The position numbers and the translations under genes are program-made. A DNA stretch of 33,734 bases from Bacteroidales bacterium (GTDB lineage: Bacteria > Bacteroidota > Bacteroidia > Bacteroidales > Marinilabiliaceae). The stretch is taken from assembly GCA_022361295.1 (NCBI GenBank), contig JAKSBD010000174.1, forward strand, positions 1 through 33,734. The letters are read 5' to 3'. This document shows, piece after piece, positions 1 through 9,946 of the stretch. Under the pieces are notes generated by a model. It made no database searches. It had not been told where the DNA came from and was given only the letters and a program-made list of their open reading frames with translations. Within the stretch, counting starts at the first letter, position 1. Each line of letters starts with the position of its first letter.

Positions 1-1445
1 AATGAACCTTTATATTGCTTAACGATTTCTGCCGTATCTTTTGCTATCTGATAAAACAGCTCAACATCCTGCTCCTTTTTCATATTCAACACAGGACGCA
101 GATGTAATTCCCCGGTTCCAATATGTGCATAATACACACATTCTTTACCATATTTATTGAGCATGATTTTTATATCTGCAATAAAAGCCGGTAAATCTTC
201 AGGGCGAACAGCCGTATCTTCAATTACAGGAACAGGACGTTCATCACCAGGCATATTACCTAAAACACCTAAACCGGCTTTTCGCAGATTCCAGACCTTG
301 TTAATATCAGCGCCATACAGCACAGGATAAGCATAACCATACCCTTTGTTTTGCAAGGCTGCTATTAAATTATTGGCCAGCTCTTCAATCTCATTTTTGT
401 TGTGACGGGCAAATTCAACCAATAATAAAGCTTCAGGATCACCTTCTACAAAAAAACGGTTCTTATTTTGAAGCACATTCTTTTTTGTCAGGTCCATTAT
501 GGCTTTATCCATTAACTCAATAGCTCCCGGGGCAAACTGCAGCCCAACCAGGTTAGCCTCCAAAGCTTCCTCCAGAGAATTAAGATGCACACAAACCAAA
601 CCTTTCTCCCTGGGTGGCAAGTCTATTAGATTGAGCTTTATTTCTGTAGTAAAGAATAAGGTACCTTCTGATCCGGCCAACAGTTTACACATATTAAACT
701 GCCCACCTTCTTCCTTATAAGGATAGGCATCAATTAGGTAATCCAGTGCATATCCTGTATTTCTTCTATGAATATCGGGATGCGGAAACTCTTTTCGAAT
801 ACTTTTCCTGTTTTCTTTTGTCGTTAAGATATCACGTATTGAACGGTAAATTTCTCCCTCAAAAGATTCCTCCCGACACTTTTGATCAAACTCCCATTGT
901 TGAATGGCTTTAAAGACAGCTTCGTCGCCATTACTGAGATATCCTTTAAGCTCCAGAGTATGATCTCGTGTACTGCCATATATTAAGGAATGGGCACCAC
1001 ACGAATTATTTCCAACCATCCCCCCAATCATACAACGATTAGATGTTGAGGTTTCCGGTCCGAAAAATAAACCATAGTCTTCGAGGTATTTGTTTAGCTC
1101 ATCAAGAACAACTCCAGGCTGAACACGCACCCACTTTTCCTTTTTATTTACCTCAAGTATTTTATTCATGTGCCGACCAACATCGACAACTAATCCAGCA
1201 CCTACAACCTGTCCGGCCAATGAAGTTCCAGCAGCACGTGGTATTAAGTTTAAGTGATGTTTCTGAGCAAACAAAATAACCTCGCGAACATCAATGGTAT
1301 CGCGTGGAAGAACGGCTCCCAGTGGCTTTTCAAAATAAGCTGACGCATCAGTGCTGTATACAAGACGTGTTACATTATCAATGTCCAGCTCCCCTTTAAT
1401 TTTGCTTCTTAACTCAGCAAATTGATTCGCATCAAAATCAGGCAT
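1..1445 (-). CDS. FAD-linked oxidase (GlcD/D-lactate dehydrogenase-like), partial: N-terminal part in window, continues past left edge
   Basis: Reverse-strand translation from 1445 stays open to the edge: MPDFDANQFAELRSKIKGELDIDNVTRLVYSTDASAYFEKPLGAVLPRDTIDVREVILFAQKHHLNLIPRAAGTSLAGQVVGAGLVVDVGRHMNK...GGMVGNNSCGAHSLIYGSTRDH, a typical FAD_binding_4 motif set. Not in the supplied ORF track. Confidence 0.88.
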   Translation of the reverse strand, partial: MPDFDANQFAELRSKIKGELDIDNVTRLVYSTDASAYFEKPLGAVLPRDTIDVREVILFAQKHHLNLIPRAAGTSLAGQVVGAGLVVDVGRHMNKILEVNKKEKWVRVQPGVVLDELNKYLEDYGLFFGPETSTSNRCMIGGMVGNNSCGAHSLIYGSTRDHTLELKGYLSNGDEAVFKAIQQWEFDQKCREESFEGEIYRSIRDILTTKENRKSIRKEFPHPDIHRRNTGYALDYLIDAYPYKEEGGQFNMCKLLAGSEGTLFFTTEIKLNLIDLPPREKGLVCVHLNSLEEALEANLVGLQFAPGAIELMDKAIMDLTKKNVLQNKNRFFVEGDPEALLLVEFARHNKNEIEELANNLIAALQNKGYGYAYPVLYGADINKVWNLRKAGLGVLGNMPGDERPVPVIEDTAVRPEDLPAFIADIKIMLNKYGKECVYYAHIGTGELHLRPVLNMKKEQDVELFYQIAKDTAEIVKQYKGS

Positions 1446-1520
1446 AATTCAATCTTAGAATGGATTAATTAAACAATAGTCGGCATCTTCTGTTTTGAAA
1501 ATACATAATATGATTCACGC

Positions 1521-1961
1521 ATGACTAAATCAAAATTACAAACAAGAAATGACATAGAGCTTTTAGTTAGGAAGTTTTATAGCAAAATACAAATTGACGA
1601 TCTGTTAGGTCCTTTTTTTAACAAAATGATTCCGAATGAAGATGAGTGGGAAAAACACTACAAACTACTCACTGCATTCTGGGAACTTAACCTTATGGAA
1701 GTAAAAGGTTTTGATGGCAATCCGGCTAAAGCTCACAACGGTGTGGACAAAGCCTTTAAACAAGCCATTACCACCAAGCATTTTGATCGCTGGGTTGAAC
1801 TTTGGTCTGAAACCATTGACCAGTTATTTGAAGGAGAAATGGCTGATAAAGCAAAAAAAAGAGCGCAAGGCATGGCCAAAGGCATGTATAAAAAAATATT
1901 AGACCAACGACCAGGTGGCTTTATCTTACCAGGCAATGCCTCAGATTTAAAGTTTGGTTAA
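1521..1961 (+). CDS. Group III truncated haemoglobin-like protein
   Basis: 146 aa, DIELLVRKFYSKIQIDDLLGPFF...HYKLLTAFWELNL...KHFDRWVELWSETIDQLFEG, resembles group III truncated globins. Confidence 0.85.
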   Translation: MTKSKLQTRNDIELLVRKFYSKIQIDDLLGPFFNKMIPNEDEWEKHYKLLTAFWELNLMEVKGFDGNPAKAHNGVDKAFKQAITTKHFDRWVELWSETIDQLFEGEMADKAKKRAQGMAKGMYKKILDQRPGGFILPGNASDLKFG

Positions 1962-2244
1962 TTTTTATTTAAGTAATAAAAGTACTTGTTTTGTTGCCTA
2001 AAGCTGCAATTTCAAGTAATAAAACCCTTGCACAATAAATTAATTAAACAAAGCCAAAGCGGCATGAATACTAAAGCATTGATAGATGCCGTAAAGCATA
2101 TAATTCGGTAATTTTTGCTTTTATTTAATCTAAATAATTGTGTATTTTTGCGCTTCCAATAACCAATCAATCCAATAATTATTGAATTAAAATCCACAAT
2201 GAACTTAAAATATGCTTCGTTGTTAGTATGACGAACATGAGTTA

Positions 2245-3702
2245 ATGTATAATATGGCTGAAGATCAAGATAAAATATTAGAAGAAGTAACCGGTGGGGA
2301 ATATAAATATGGGTTTTATACCGATATTGAAATGGAAGAGTTTCCCAAAGGTTTGAACGAAGATATCGTTCGCCTGATTTCGGCAAAAAAGAAAGAGCCG
2401 GAATTCATGCTTGAATTTCGTTTAAAGGCATTTCGCCACTGGCAATCAATGAAACAACCAGACTGGGCACACCTTAATATCCCGGAAATTGATTTTAACG
2501 ATATCATTTATTACGCTGTTCCAAAAAAGAAACCTGAATTGGAAAGCATGGATGATGTTGATCCGGAATTGAAAGCAACATTCGACAAGTTAGGCATTCC
2601 GCTGGACGAACAGAAAGTTTTGGCTGGTGTAGCTGTAGATGCTGTTATTGACAGTGTGTCGGTAAAAACAACATTTAAAGAAACCCTGGCTGAGAAAGGT
2701 ATTATTTTCTGCTCAATCAGTGAAGCTATTCAGGAATACCCTGATTTAATTAAGAAATACCTGGGTTCTGTTGTTCCTCATCAGGATAATTACTTTGGCG
2801 CGTTAAATGCCGCTGTCTTTAGTGATGGTTCGTTTGTTTATATTCCTAAAGGTGTACGTTGCCCAATGGAGCTATCTACATACTTCCGTATTAATGCCAT
2901 GAATACAGGCCAGTTTGAAAGAACTCTGATTGTGGCCGACGATGACAGTTACGTAAGTTACCTTGAAGGCTGTACAGCACCTCAGCGAGATGAAAACCAA
3001 CTGCATGCCGCTATTGTTGAAATTGTTGCCATGGAGAGAGCTGAAGTAAAATATTCTACAGTTCAAAACTGGTATCCTGGCGATAAAGAAGGAAAAGGTG
3101 GTATTTATAATTTTGTTACCAAGCGAGGTATCTGCAAGGGCGATTATTCTAAAATATCATGGACCCAGGTTGAAACCGGTTCAGCTATTACCTGGAAATA
3201 TCCAAGCTGTGTTCTGCAAGGCGACCATTCTGTTGGTGAATTCTACAGCGTAGCTGTAACGAATAATTTCCAGCAAGCCGATACAGGTACAAAAATGATA
3301 CACCTTGGCAAAAACACCCGAAGTCTGATTGTATCTAAAGGTGTTTCTGCAGGTAAAAGTCAAAACAGCTATAGAGGGCTCGTTAAAGTATCTAAGAAAG
3401 CAGAAAACGCAAGAAACTTCAGTCAGTGTGATTCTTTATTACTGGGGGATAAATGTGGGGCACATACTTTCCCATATTTAGAAATAGCCAATAATTCAGC
3501 TAAGGTAGAGCACGAAGCAACAACATCAAAGATTGGTGAAGATCAAATCTTCTACTGTAATCAACGAGGCATGAGCACCGAAGATGCAGTAGGGCTGATT
3601 GTTAATGGCTACGTTAAGGAAGTTATTAACCAATTACCGATGGAATTTGCTGTTGAAGCGCAAAAACTATTACAAATCAGCCTTGAAGGCAGCGTGGGGT
3701 AA
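2245..3702 (+). CDS. sufB: Fe-S cluster assembly protein SufB (start may be the ATG at 2254, MAEDQDK)
   Basis: 485 aa; SufB family sequence ([44 protein letters not shown]); first gene of a suf cluster. Confidence 0.97.
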   Translation: MYNMAEDQDKILEEVTGGEYKYGFYTDIEMEEFPKGLNEDIVRLISAKKKEPEFMLEFRLKAFRHWQSMKQPDWAHLNIPEIDFNDIIYYAVPKKKPELESMDDVDPELKATFDKLGIPLDEQKVLAGVAVDAVIDSVSVKTTFKETLAEKGIIFCSISEAIQEYPDLIKKYLGSVVPHQDNYFGALNAAVFSDGSFVYIPKGVRCPMELSTYFRINAMNTGQFERTLIVADDDSYVSYLEGCTAPQRDENQLHAAIVEIVAMERAEVKYSTVQNWYPGDKEGKGGIYNFVTKRGICKGDYSKISWTQVETGSAITWKYPSCVLQGDHSVGEFYSVAVTNNFQQADTGTKMIHLGKNTRSLIVSKGVSAGKSQNSYRGLVKVSKKAENARNFSQCDSLLLGDKCGAHTFPYLEIANNSAKVEHEATTSKIGEDQIFYCNQRGMSTEDAVGLIVNGYVKEVINQLPMEFAVEAQKLLQISLEGSVG

Positions 3703-3748
3703 TCCACATTCAATTAACAACAATTAGAAACATTTACAGTAGCAACAT

Positions 3749-4501
3749 ATGTTAGTCATTAAAGATTTACACGCCAAAATAGATGATAAAGAAATATTAA
3801 GAGGCATCAACCTTGAAGTTAAACCTGGTGAAGTACATGCCATCATGGGACCAAATGGTTCAGGTAAAAGTACCTTGTCATCGGTATTGGCCGGTAATGA
3901 AAAGTTTGATGTAAGTGAAGGTAACGTATCTTTCAAAGGGAAAGACTTATTAGACCTGGCTCCTGAAGACAGAGCTCGTGAAGGTTTATTTTTAAGCTTC
4001 CAGTATCCGGTTGAAATTCCGGGTGTAAGCATGGTCAATTTCATGAGAACAGCAGTTAATGAACATCGCAAATACCGTGAAGAAGACCCATACTCTGCCA
4101 GTGAATTCCTAAAACTAATGCGTGAAAAGAAAAAGTTGGTAGAGATAGATTCTAACCTGACTAACCGATCTGTAAATGAAGGCTTCTCGGGTGGCGAGAA
4201 AAAGAAAAATGAGATTTTCCAAATGGCCATGCTGGAGCCTAAATTAGCCATTTTGGATGAAACTGATTCAGGACTGGACATTGATGCTTTGCGCATTGTT
4301 GCCAACGGTGTTAATAAGCTTAAATCACCGGAGACATCAACAATTGTGATCACACACTATCAGCGCTTATTGGATTATATTGTGCCTGACTATGTGCATG
4401 TATTATACAAAGGGCGCATTGTTAAGTCTGCCGGCAAAGAATTGGCTCATGAGCTTGAAGAAAAGGGCTACGACTGGATTAAGAAAGAGTTTGAAGATTA
4501 A
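3749..4501 (+). CDS. sufC: Fe-S cluster assembly ATPase SufC
   Basis: 250 aa; Walker A GPNGSGKST, signature FSGGEKKKNEIFQ, Walker B AILDETDSGLDIDAL. Confidence 0.97.
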   Translation: MLVIKDLHAKIDDKEILRGINLEVKPGEVHAIMGPNGSGKSTLSSVLAGNEKFDVSEGNVSFKGKDLLDLAPEDRAREGLFLSFQYPVEIPGVSMVNFMRTAVNEHRKYREEDPYSASEFLKLMREKKKLVEIDSNLTNRSVNEGFSGGEKKKNEIFQMAMLEPKLAILDETDSGLDIDALRIVANGVNKLKSPETSTIVITHYQRLLDYIVPDYVHVLYKGRIVKSAGKELAHELEEKGYDWIKKEFED

Positions 4502-4618
4502 TTTTAGTAGTGAGTACAAAGCAGCGGGCACGAAAGCAACTCGTAATCAATCATTATTCACACGATGCAAATCATTTTGATACTTTGTACTTGATACTCA
4601 ATACTAAATCATAAGATT

Positions 4619-6007
4619 ATGAATAAAACTTGCCGAATAGTCAATCTGCAAGATGAATATAGCCAGTTATTCAAAGAGAATCTGTCTCTTTTAGAAAATG
4701 GTGCACCCAAAAGAATGAATGAAACAAGGACCAAAGCCTTTGAATCATTCATAGACAAAGGGATTCCATCCAATAAGGTTGAAGAATATAAGTACACCAA
4801 TCTGCAACCTTACTTTAAAGGCTCGTTTGACATTGCATTTGATTCAAAAGCAGCCATTAACGGCTCTGCTGACAAATTTAATTGCGGTGTTCCCAATCTG
4901 GATACTTACAACATCTTTTTAATTAATGGCTGGTTTGCACAACAAGATGAAGCAAGTGCATTACCTGATGGTGTAATTATTGGCAGCATACGCGAAAAAG
5001 CCAATGAGCACCCTGAATTATTTGAAAAGCATTACAACAGCAATGCGCCTGTCGACAGTGATGCCATGGCAGCCATGAATACTGCCTTCGCACAAGACGG
5101 AGCTTTTATCTATATCCCGAAAGGCATAGTGGTTGACAAACCCATTCAGTTAGTCAACATCATGACTGGTGATAATGACCGTCTGGTGTTTCAACGAAAC
5201 CTGGTTATTGTTGAAGATAATGCGCAGGCCAAAGTCATGCTTTGTGACCATACCATTTCTCCACAAAAGTTTGTTATCAACAACCTGACAGAAGTTTTTG
5301 CAGGTGAAAACAGCGTGTTTGATATATATAATATACAAAATCAGCACAACCTTACGACCCAGGTGTCAGGTATGTACATTAAGCAAAAAAAGCACTCAAA
5401 CGTACTTTCCAACAGCCTAACACTTCATTCGGGGGTAACACGTAATAACATCAGGGTTAATATGGACGATGAACATTGCGAAAGTCATGTTTATGGACTT
5501 TACCTGAGTGATAAGAACCAACATGTTGACAACTACTCTTTTATCGATCATGCAAAGCCGCATTGTCAAAGCTTTGAGCTATTTAAAGGAGTTATGGACG
5601 ATTCTGCTTCAGCAGCTTTTACAGGTCGTGTACTTGTTCAGCCTGATGCTCAGCAAACCAATGCATACCAAAGTAATAACAACCTGCTGTTAACAGATAA
5701 TGCGAAAATAAACAGCAAACCTCAGCTTGAAATTTATGCCGATGATGTTAAATGTAGCCACGGCGCCACGGTTGGTCAGTTGGATGACGAAGCCATGTTC
5801 TATTTAAGAGCGCGAGGTATTAATGAAAACGAAGGACGCATTTTATTAATGTTTGCTTTTGCATATGAGGTTATTGAGAAAATAAGAGTAGAGCCATTAA
5901 AAGAAAACATCAGAAGTCTTGTTGAAAAACGCTTCAGAGGTGAATTTGACAAATGTGACTCATGTGTTGTTTGTGGCCAGCAAGGAACTAGTGTAAGCTG
6001 TTTGTAA
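4619..6007 (+). CDS. sufD: Fe-S cluster assembly protein SufD
   Basis: 462 aa; SufD core (HGATVGQLDDEAMFYLRARGI); Cys-rich C-terminus KCDSCVVCGQQGTSVSCL. Confidence 0.95.
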   Translation: MNKTCRIVNLQDEYSQLFKENLSLLENGAPKRMNETRTKAFESFIDKGIPSNKVEEYKYTNLQPYFKGSFDIAFDSKAAINGSADKFNCGVPNLDTYNIFLINGWFAQQDEASALPDGVIIGSIREKANEHPELFEKHYNSNAPVDSDAMAAMNTAFAQDGAFIYIPKGIVVDKPIQLVNIMTGDNDRLVFQRNLVIVEDNAQAKVMLCDHTISPQKFVINNLTEVFAGENSVFDIYNIQNQHNLTTQVSGMYIKQKKHSNVLSNSLTLHSGVTRNNIRVNMDDEHCESHVYGLYLSDKNQHVDNYSFIDHAKPHCQSFELFKGVMDDSASAAFTGRVLVQPDAQQTNAYQSNNNLLLTDNAKINSKPQLEIYADDVKCSHGATVGQLDDEAMFYLRARGINENEGRILLMFAFAYEVIEKIRVEPLKENIRSLVEKRFRGEFDKCDSCVVCGQQGTSVSCL

Positions 6008-6128
6008 ACTAAAAAATAGGTTCATTAAGAACCAGGCATATTGATTCTTACCTCAAAGACACAAAGAACACAAGATCATCCTCTTGGTGTACTTCGTGTC
6101 TTCTTGGTATATTTAAACACCATGAACA

Positions 6129-7349
6129 ATGACTATTAACATTGAGCAAATACGTAATGATTTTCCGATTTTGAATGAGCAAGTTCACGGTAAACCTTTG
6201 GTCTATTTTGACAATGCTGCAACAACACATAAGCCACAGGTAGTGATTGATGCCGTATCAGAGGTATATCAGAAATACAATAGTAATATTCATCGCGGCG
6301 TTCACCATTTAAGTAATGTGTGCACACAGGCACATGAGAATGCCCGCCTCAAGGTTCAGGAGTTCATCAATGCCAAACACTCTCACGAGGTAATTTTCAC
6401 CCGGGGAACAACCGAATCAATTAACCTTATTGCATCTTCCTTTGGTGAAACCTTTTTAAATGAAGGGGATGAGATTCTTGTTAGTCAACTTGAACATCAT
6501 TCAAATATTGTCCCATGGCAGTTACTGGAAAAACGCAAAGGAATAAAACTACGTTACATCCCTATCAACCAGGATGGAGAGTTAATAACGGACAATCTGA
6601 ATGAGCTGATAAATGATAAAACCAAGTTAGTTTCAATTGCTCATATTTCAAATGCATTAGGAACCATCAATCCAATTAAGCAGATTATCGACCTGGCACA
6701 TAGCAAAGATATTCCGGTTTTAATTGATGGTGCCCAGGCCATTCAGCACGTTAATGTTGATGTACAAGCCCTTGACTGTGACTTTTATGTTTTCAGCGGC
6801 CACAAATTATATGCTCCTACGGGAATCGGTGTACTATACGGAAAGGAAGAGTGGCTTAATAAACTGGAACCATACCATGGTGGTGGTGAAATGATTAAAA
6901 CAGTTTCTTTCGAAGGAACCACATTCAATGAGCTACCGTTTAAATTCGAAGCCGGCACACCTGACTTTTCAGGGTCTGTAGGACTTGGCGCCGCAATTGA
7001 TTACGTGCAATCAATAGGACTTGACAACATTGCAAAGTATGAGCATGAACTATTGGAGTATGCAACAGAAAAACTTTCGAATATTCCGAACATTCGCTTT
7101 TTTGGAACTGCTAAAGAGAAAACCAGTGTCGTTTCCTTTTTAATAGGAGATATTCATCCCTTTGATCTGGGAACCATGCTCGACAAAATGGGCATTGCAG
7201 TGAGAACCGGACATCATTGTGCTCAACCGTTAATGCAGTTTTTCAACATTCCGGGAACGATCCGTGCTTCATTTGCTATTTATAATACCAAAGAAGAAAT
7301 TGATAAGCTTTGCGAAGGCATAGAACGCATTGCTCAACTGTTTGGCTGA
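6129..7349 (+). CDS. sufS: Cysteine desulfurase SufS
   Basis: 406 aa; PLP lysine motif FSGHKLYAPTGIGVLYG and active-site Cys region RTGHHCAQPLM. Confidence 0.97.
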   Translation: MTINIEQIRNDFPILNEQVHGKPLVYFDNAATTHKPQVVIDAVSEVYQKYNSNIHRGVHHLSNVCTQAHENARLKVQEFINAKHSHEVIFTRGTTESINLIASSFGETFLNEGDEILVSQLEHHSNIVPWQLLEKRKGIKLRYIPINQDGELITDNLNELINDKTKLVSIAHISNALGTINPIKQIIDLAHSKDIPVLIDGAQAIQHVNVDVQALDCDFYVFSGHKLYAPTGIGVLYGKEEWLNKLEPYHGGGEMIKTVSFEGTTFNELPFKFEAGTPDFSGSVGLGAAIDYVQSIGLDNIAKYEHELLEYATEKLSNIPNIRFFGTAKEKTSVVSFLIGDIHPFDLGTMLDKMGIAVRTGHHCAQPLMQFFNIPGTIRASFAIYNTKEEIDKLCEGIERIAQLFG

Positions 7350-7400
7350 TTCATGATTAATTATCAATTTTGCAGCATACAATTTCACAATTAACAGACG

Positions 7401-7823
7401 ATGACAATTAACGAAATACAAGAAGAAATCATTGAAGAGTTTTCTGCCTTTGATGAATGGATGGATAAATATTCTTATCTGATTGAAATAGGTAATGACC
7501 TTGAAGGCTTTAAAGACGAATGGAGATTGGAGCAAAACCTCATTGAAGGTTGTCAGTCTAAAGTATGGGTACACGCAGAATTAGATGGCGATAAGATCAT
7601 CTACTCAGCCGACAGCGACGCCATTATTACAAAGGGAATCATTGCCTTACTTATCCGTGTTTTATCTGGCAGAACACCAGATGAAATTCTGAATACCGAA
7701 TTAACATTTGTCGAAGAGATTGGATTGAAAGACCACCTGTCTCCTACCCGTTCAAATGGGTTACTGTCAATGATGAAACAAATGCGCTTATACGCTGTTG
7801 CATTTAAAGCGAAGATGGGCTAA
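7401..7823 (+). CDS. sufE: Cysteine desulfuration protein SufE
   Basis: 140 aa; SufE motif NLIEGCQSKVWV; immediately after sufS. Confidence 0.95.
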   Translation: MTINEIQEEIIEEFSAFDEWMDKYSYLIEIGNDLEGFKDEWRLEQNLIEGCQSKVWVHAELDGDKIIYSADSDAIITKGIIALLIRVLSGRTPDEILNTELTFVEEIGLKDHLSPTRSNGLLSMMKQMRLYAVAFKAKMG

Positions 7824-7917
7824 TAAAGTCCGAAGCACTAAAGTACTAAGTCCGAATTTAAAACGAATTTTAAATTAAGCCAGCTACTAAAAGCTGACAG
7901 CTAAAAGCTAGAGAAAA

Positions 7918-8235
7918 ATGGCCAACGAGTTTTTACAATTAGAAGGAGAGATAATCAAAGTCATCAAAACTATTTTTGACCCCGAAATCCCGGTTAATGT
8001 ATATGACTTAGGTTTGATTTATGAGATTGATGTAAACGAGGAAGGGAAAGCTCGAATTGTAATGACCTTAACATCGCCTAATTGCCCGGTAGCAGAATCA
8101 CTTCCTGAAGAAGTGCAGGAGAAAGTGGCAGCTATTGATGGTATCACCAGCGTTGATTTAAACCTGACTTTTGATCCTCCATGGACCAAGGACATGCTTT
8201 CGGAAGAAGCCTTGCTTGAGCTTGGTTTGTTATAA
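7918..8235 (+). CDS. DUF59/MIP18-family protein (SufT-like)
   Basis: 105 aa; VIKTIFDPEIPVNVYDLGLIYEIDV...MTLTSPNCPVAESLPEEV typical of DUF59; co-directional at end of suf cluster. Confidence 0.9.
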   Translation: MANEFLQLEGEIIKVIKTIFDPEIPVNVYDLGLIYEIDVNEEGKARIVMTLTSPNCPVAESLPEEVQEKVAAIDGITSVDLNLTFDPPWTKDMLSEEALLELGLL

Positions 8236-8258
8236 ACAATAAAACAGAAAATTAATAT

Positions 8259-8286
8259 AAGCTCTCTTTCGAGGGCTTTATTTTTA
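8259..8286 (+). terminator. Intrinsic terminator of suf cluster
   Basis: AAGCTCTC-TTTC-GAGGGCTT stem (one G-U) followed by TATTTTT. Confidence 0.75.
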
Positions 8287-8459
8287 TCAATCATATCTTA
8301 TATATGAAACGAGCATGTAAAATTTAATTATCCAATTTCACACACATGAAACATTCATGATTAAGTATTAACCACACAGGAAAATGATTAAAGCACTTTG
8401 TGCGTCGTGTAAATCAGTCTTGAGTCTTGATACTTATATCTTGATACTAATTTATAAAT

Positions 8460-8909
8460 ATGAAACCTCTATTTATTAGTTTAAATAAAAGAACACCGAT
8501 AAATTATCTGCGATTAATTCTTGGTGTTATCATGATGGCAGCTACCATATACATTTACTTCTTTTCGGCCATTACACGATTTCAACCTTATCAGCTGGTG
8601 TTATTGTTTTTATTTGGTGTATACTATGCTATTATGGGTGCCGGACTCAACCTGATTAGTTTAATCTTTAAGCGCTACATCAATATTGACGATGAAGGTA
8701 TCACTGTAAAGCCAGGCCTTTTCAAAACAAAGACAACAGCAAAATGGAGTGACATTTCGGAAATCCAAATCAATGTTACAGCTATTCGGATAAAACTCAG
8801 TGACGGTGATTATCAATTTGAATATCAACACCTGGAAGAAGACACTATCCATAAACTTAAAACAGCCATTATTCATCAGGCTAAAGAACAAGGTATCACT
8901 ATTGGGTAA
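8460..8909 (+). CDS. Hypothetical membrane protein, two N-terminal TM segments and a PH-like soluble domain
   Basis: 149 aa; two hydrophobic N-terminal stretches then IDDEGITVKPGLFKTKTTAKWSDISEIQI; TAATG overlap with queG. Confidence 0.7.
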   Translation: MKPLFISLNKRTPINYLRLILGVIMMAATIYIYFFSAITRFQPYQLVLLFLFGVYYAIMGAGLNLISLIFKRYINIDDEGITVKPGLFKTKTTAKWSDISEIQINVTAIRIKLSDGDYQFEYQHLEEDTIHKLKTAIIHQAKEQGITIG

Positions 8910-9838
8910 TGAGTATCATTAGTCAGGCATATCATCAAAAAATAAAGGAGAAGGCCTTTGAATTAGGATTTTCAGATGTTGGCTATGCCATGGTTGAGCG
9001 ATTAAACCAAGATGAATCAAGGCTTAAAGAGTGGCTTGATAATGACTTTCAGGCCGGCATGGGCTATATGAATAATCATTTTGAAAAACGGGTTAATCCA
9101 GCCATGCTTGTTGAAGGTGCTAAAAGCGTCATTTCGGTTTTAATAAATTACAAACCACAGGAAGAACAGCAAGACAAAAAAGCCCCTAAACTGGCGCGAT
9201 ATGCCTATGGAAAGGATTACCATTTTGTCATAAAAGAAAAACTCCAGGAACTTTTCGATTTTATCAAAGAAGAGATTTACCCATCTCTGGAAGGTCGTGT
9301 TTTTACTGATTCGGCCCCTGTACTTGACCGCGCCTGGGCTGCAAAAGCGGGATTGGGATGGATTGGCAAAAACACCAACCTTATTCATAAAAAACTGGGG
9401 AGTTACACACTTATTGGTGAACTAATCAGTAACCTTGAACTGGAGCCAGACGAACCAATTAAAGAAGCTTGTGGTGGCTGCCAACGATGCATTGATGCCT
9501 GCCCCACTGATGCACTTGTTGCCCCCTATAAACTTGATGCCAACAAATGCATTTCCTACCTCACCATTGAACATCGCGATGAACTGCCGGAAACTTTGAA
9601 AAGTCAATTTAACAACTGGGTATTTGGCTGCGACATATGCCAGGAAGCTTGCCCCTGGAACTGGAAAGCAAGGCCTACTAAAGAAGAATCGTTTAAACCA
9701 CATCCTGATTTATTGTCTCTTTCAGAAGAAGATTGGCAGAATATGGATGAGGAATACTTTCGGGAGCTCTTTCGAAAGTCGGCTGTCAAAAGAACTAAAT
9801 ATTCAGGCCTAAAACGAAATCTTAATTTCCTGAAATAA
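8909..9838 (+). CDS. queG: Epoxyqueuosine reductase
   Basis: 309 aa; RVFTDSAPVLDRAWAAKAGLGWIGKNTN and two Fe-S motifs CGGCQRCIDACPTDA / CDICQEACPWN. Confidence 0.95.
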   Translation: MSIISQAYHQKIKEKAFELGFSDVGYAMVERLNQDESRLKEWLDNDFQAGMGYMNNHFEKRVNPAMLVEGAKSVISVLINYKPQEEQQDKKAPKLARYAYGKDYHFVIKEKLQELFDFIKEEIYPSLEGRVFTDSAPVLDRAWAAKAGLGWIGKNTNLIHKKLGSYTLIGELISNLELEPDEPIKEACGGCQRCIDACPTDALVAPYKLDANKCISYLTIEHRDELPETLKSQFNNWVFGCDICQEACPWNWKARPTKEESFKPHPDLLSLSEEDWQNMDEEYFRELFRKSAVKRTKYSGLKRNLNFLK

Positions 9839-9845
9839 TGCCATT

Positions 9846-9872
9846 AAAAAAGCCGGCTTAAGGCCGGCTTTC
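9846..9872. terminator. Terminator-like hairpin after queG
   Basis: AAGCCGGC-TTAAG-GCCGGCTT perfect 8-bp stem flanked by A/T tracts. Confidence 0.75.
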
Positions 9873-9891
9873 TATATCTCATTTCAGACTT

Positions 9892-9944
9892 ATACCAATT
9901 GAATTTCGGAATGCGCCTTTAGAATTTTGATGTTTAATTGGTAT
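9892..9944. repeat. Interspersed repeat copy 1 with inverted ends (ATACCAATT...AATTGGTAT)
   Basis: Nucleotides 9895-9944 are identical to 20853-20902. Confidence 0.9.
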
Positions 9945-9946
9945 TA

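Noticed and set aside
2012-2386. 124-aa minus-strand ORF overlapping the sufB promoter and 5' end
   Set aside because: Overlaps the start of a certain gene, no recognisable domain, composition looks like antisense/AT-rich translation.
3724-4353. 209-aa minus-strand ORF antisense to sufC
   Set aside because: Fully overlaps conserved sufC; Ser-rich antisense artefact.
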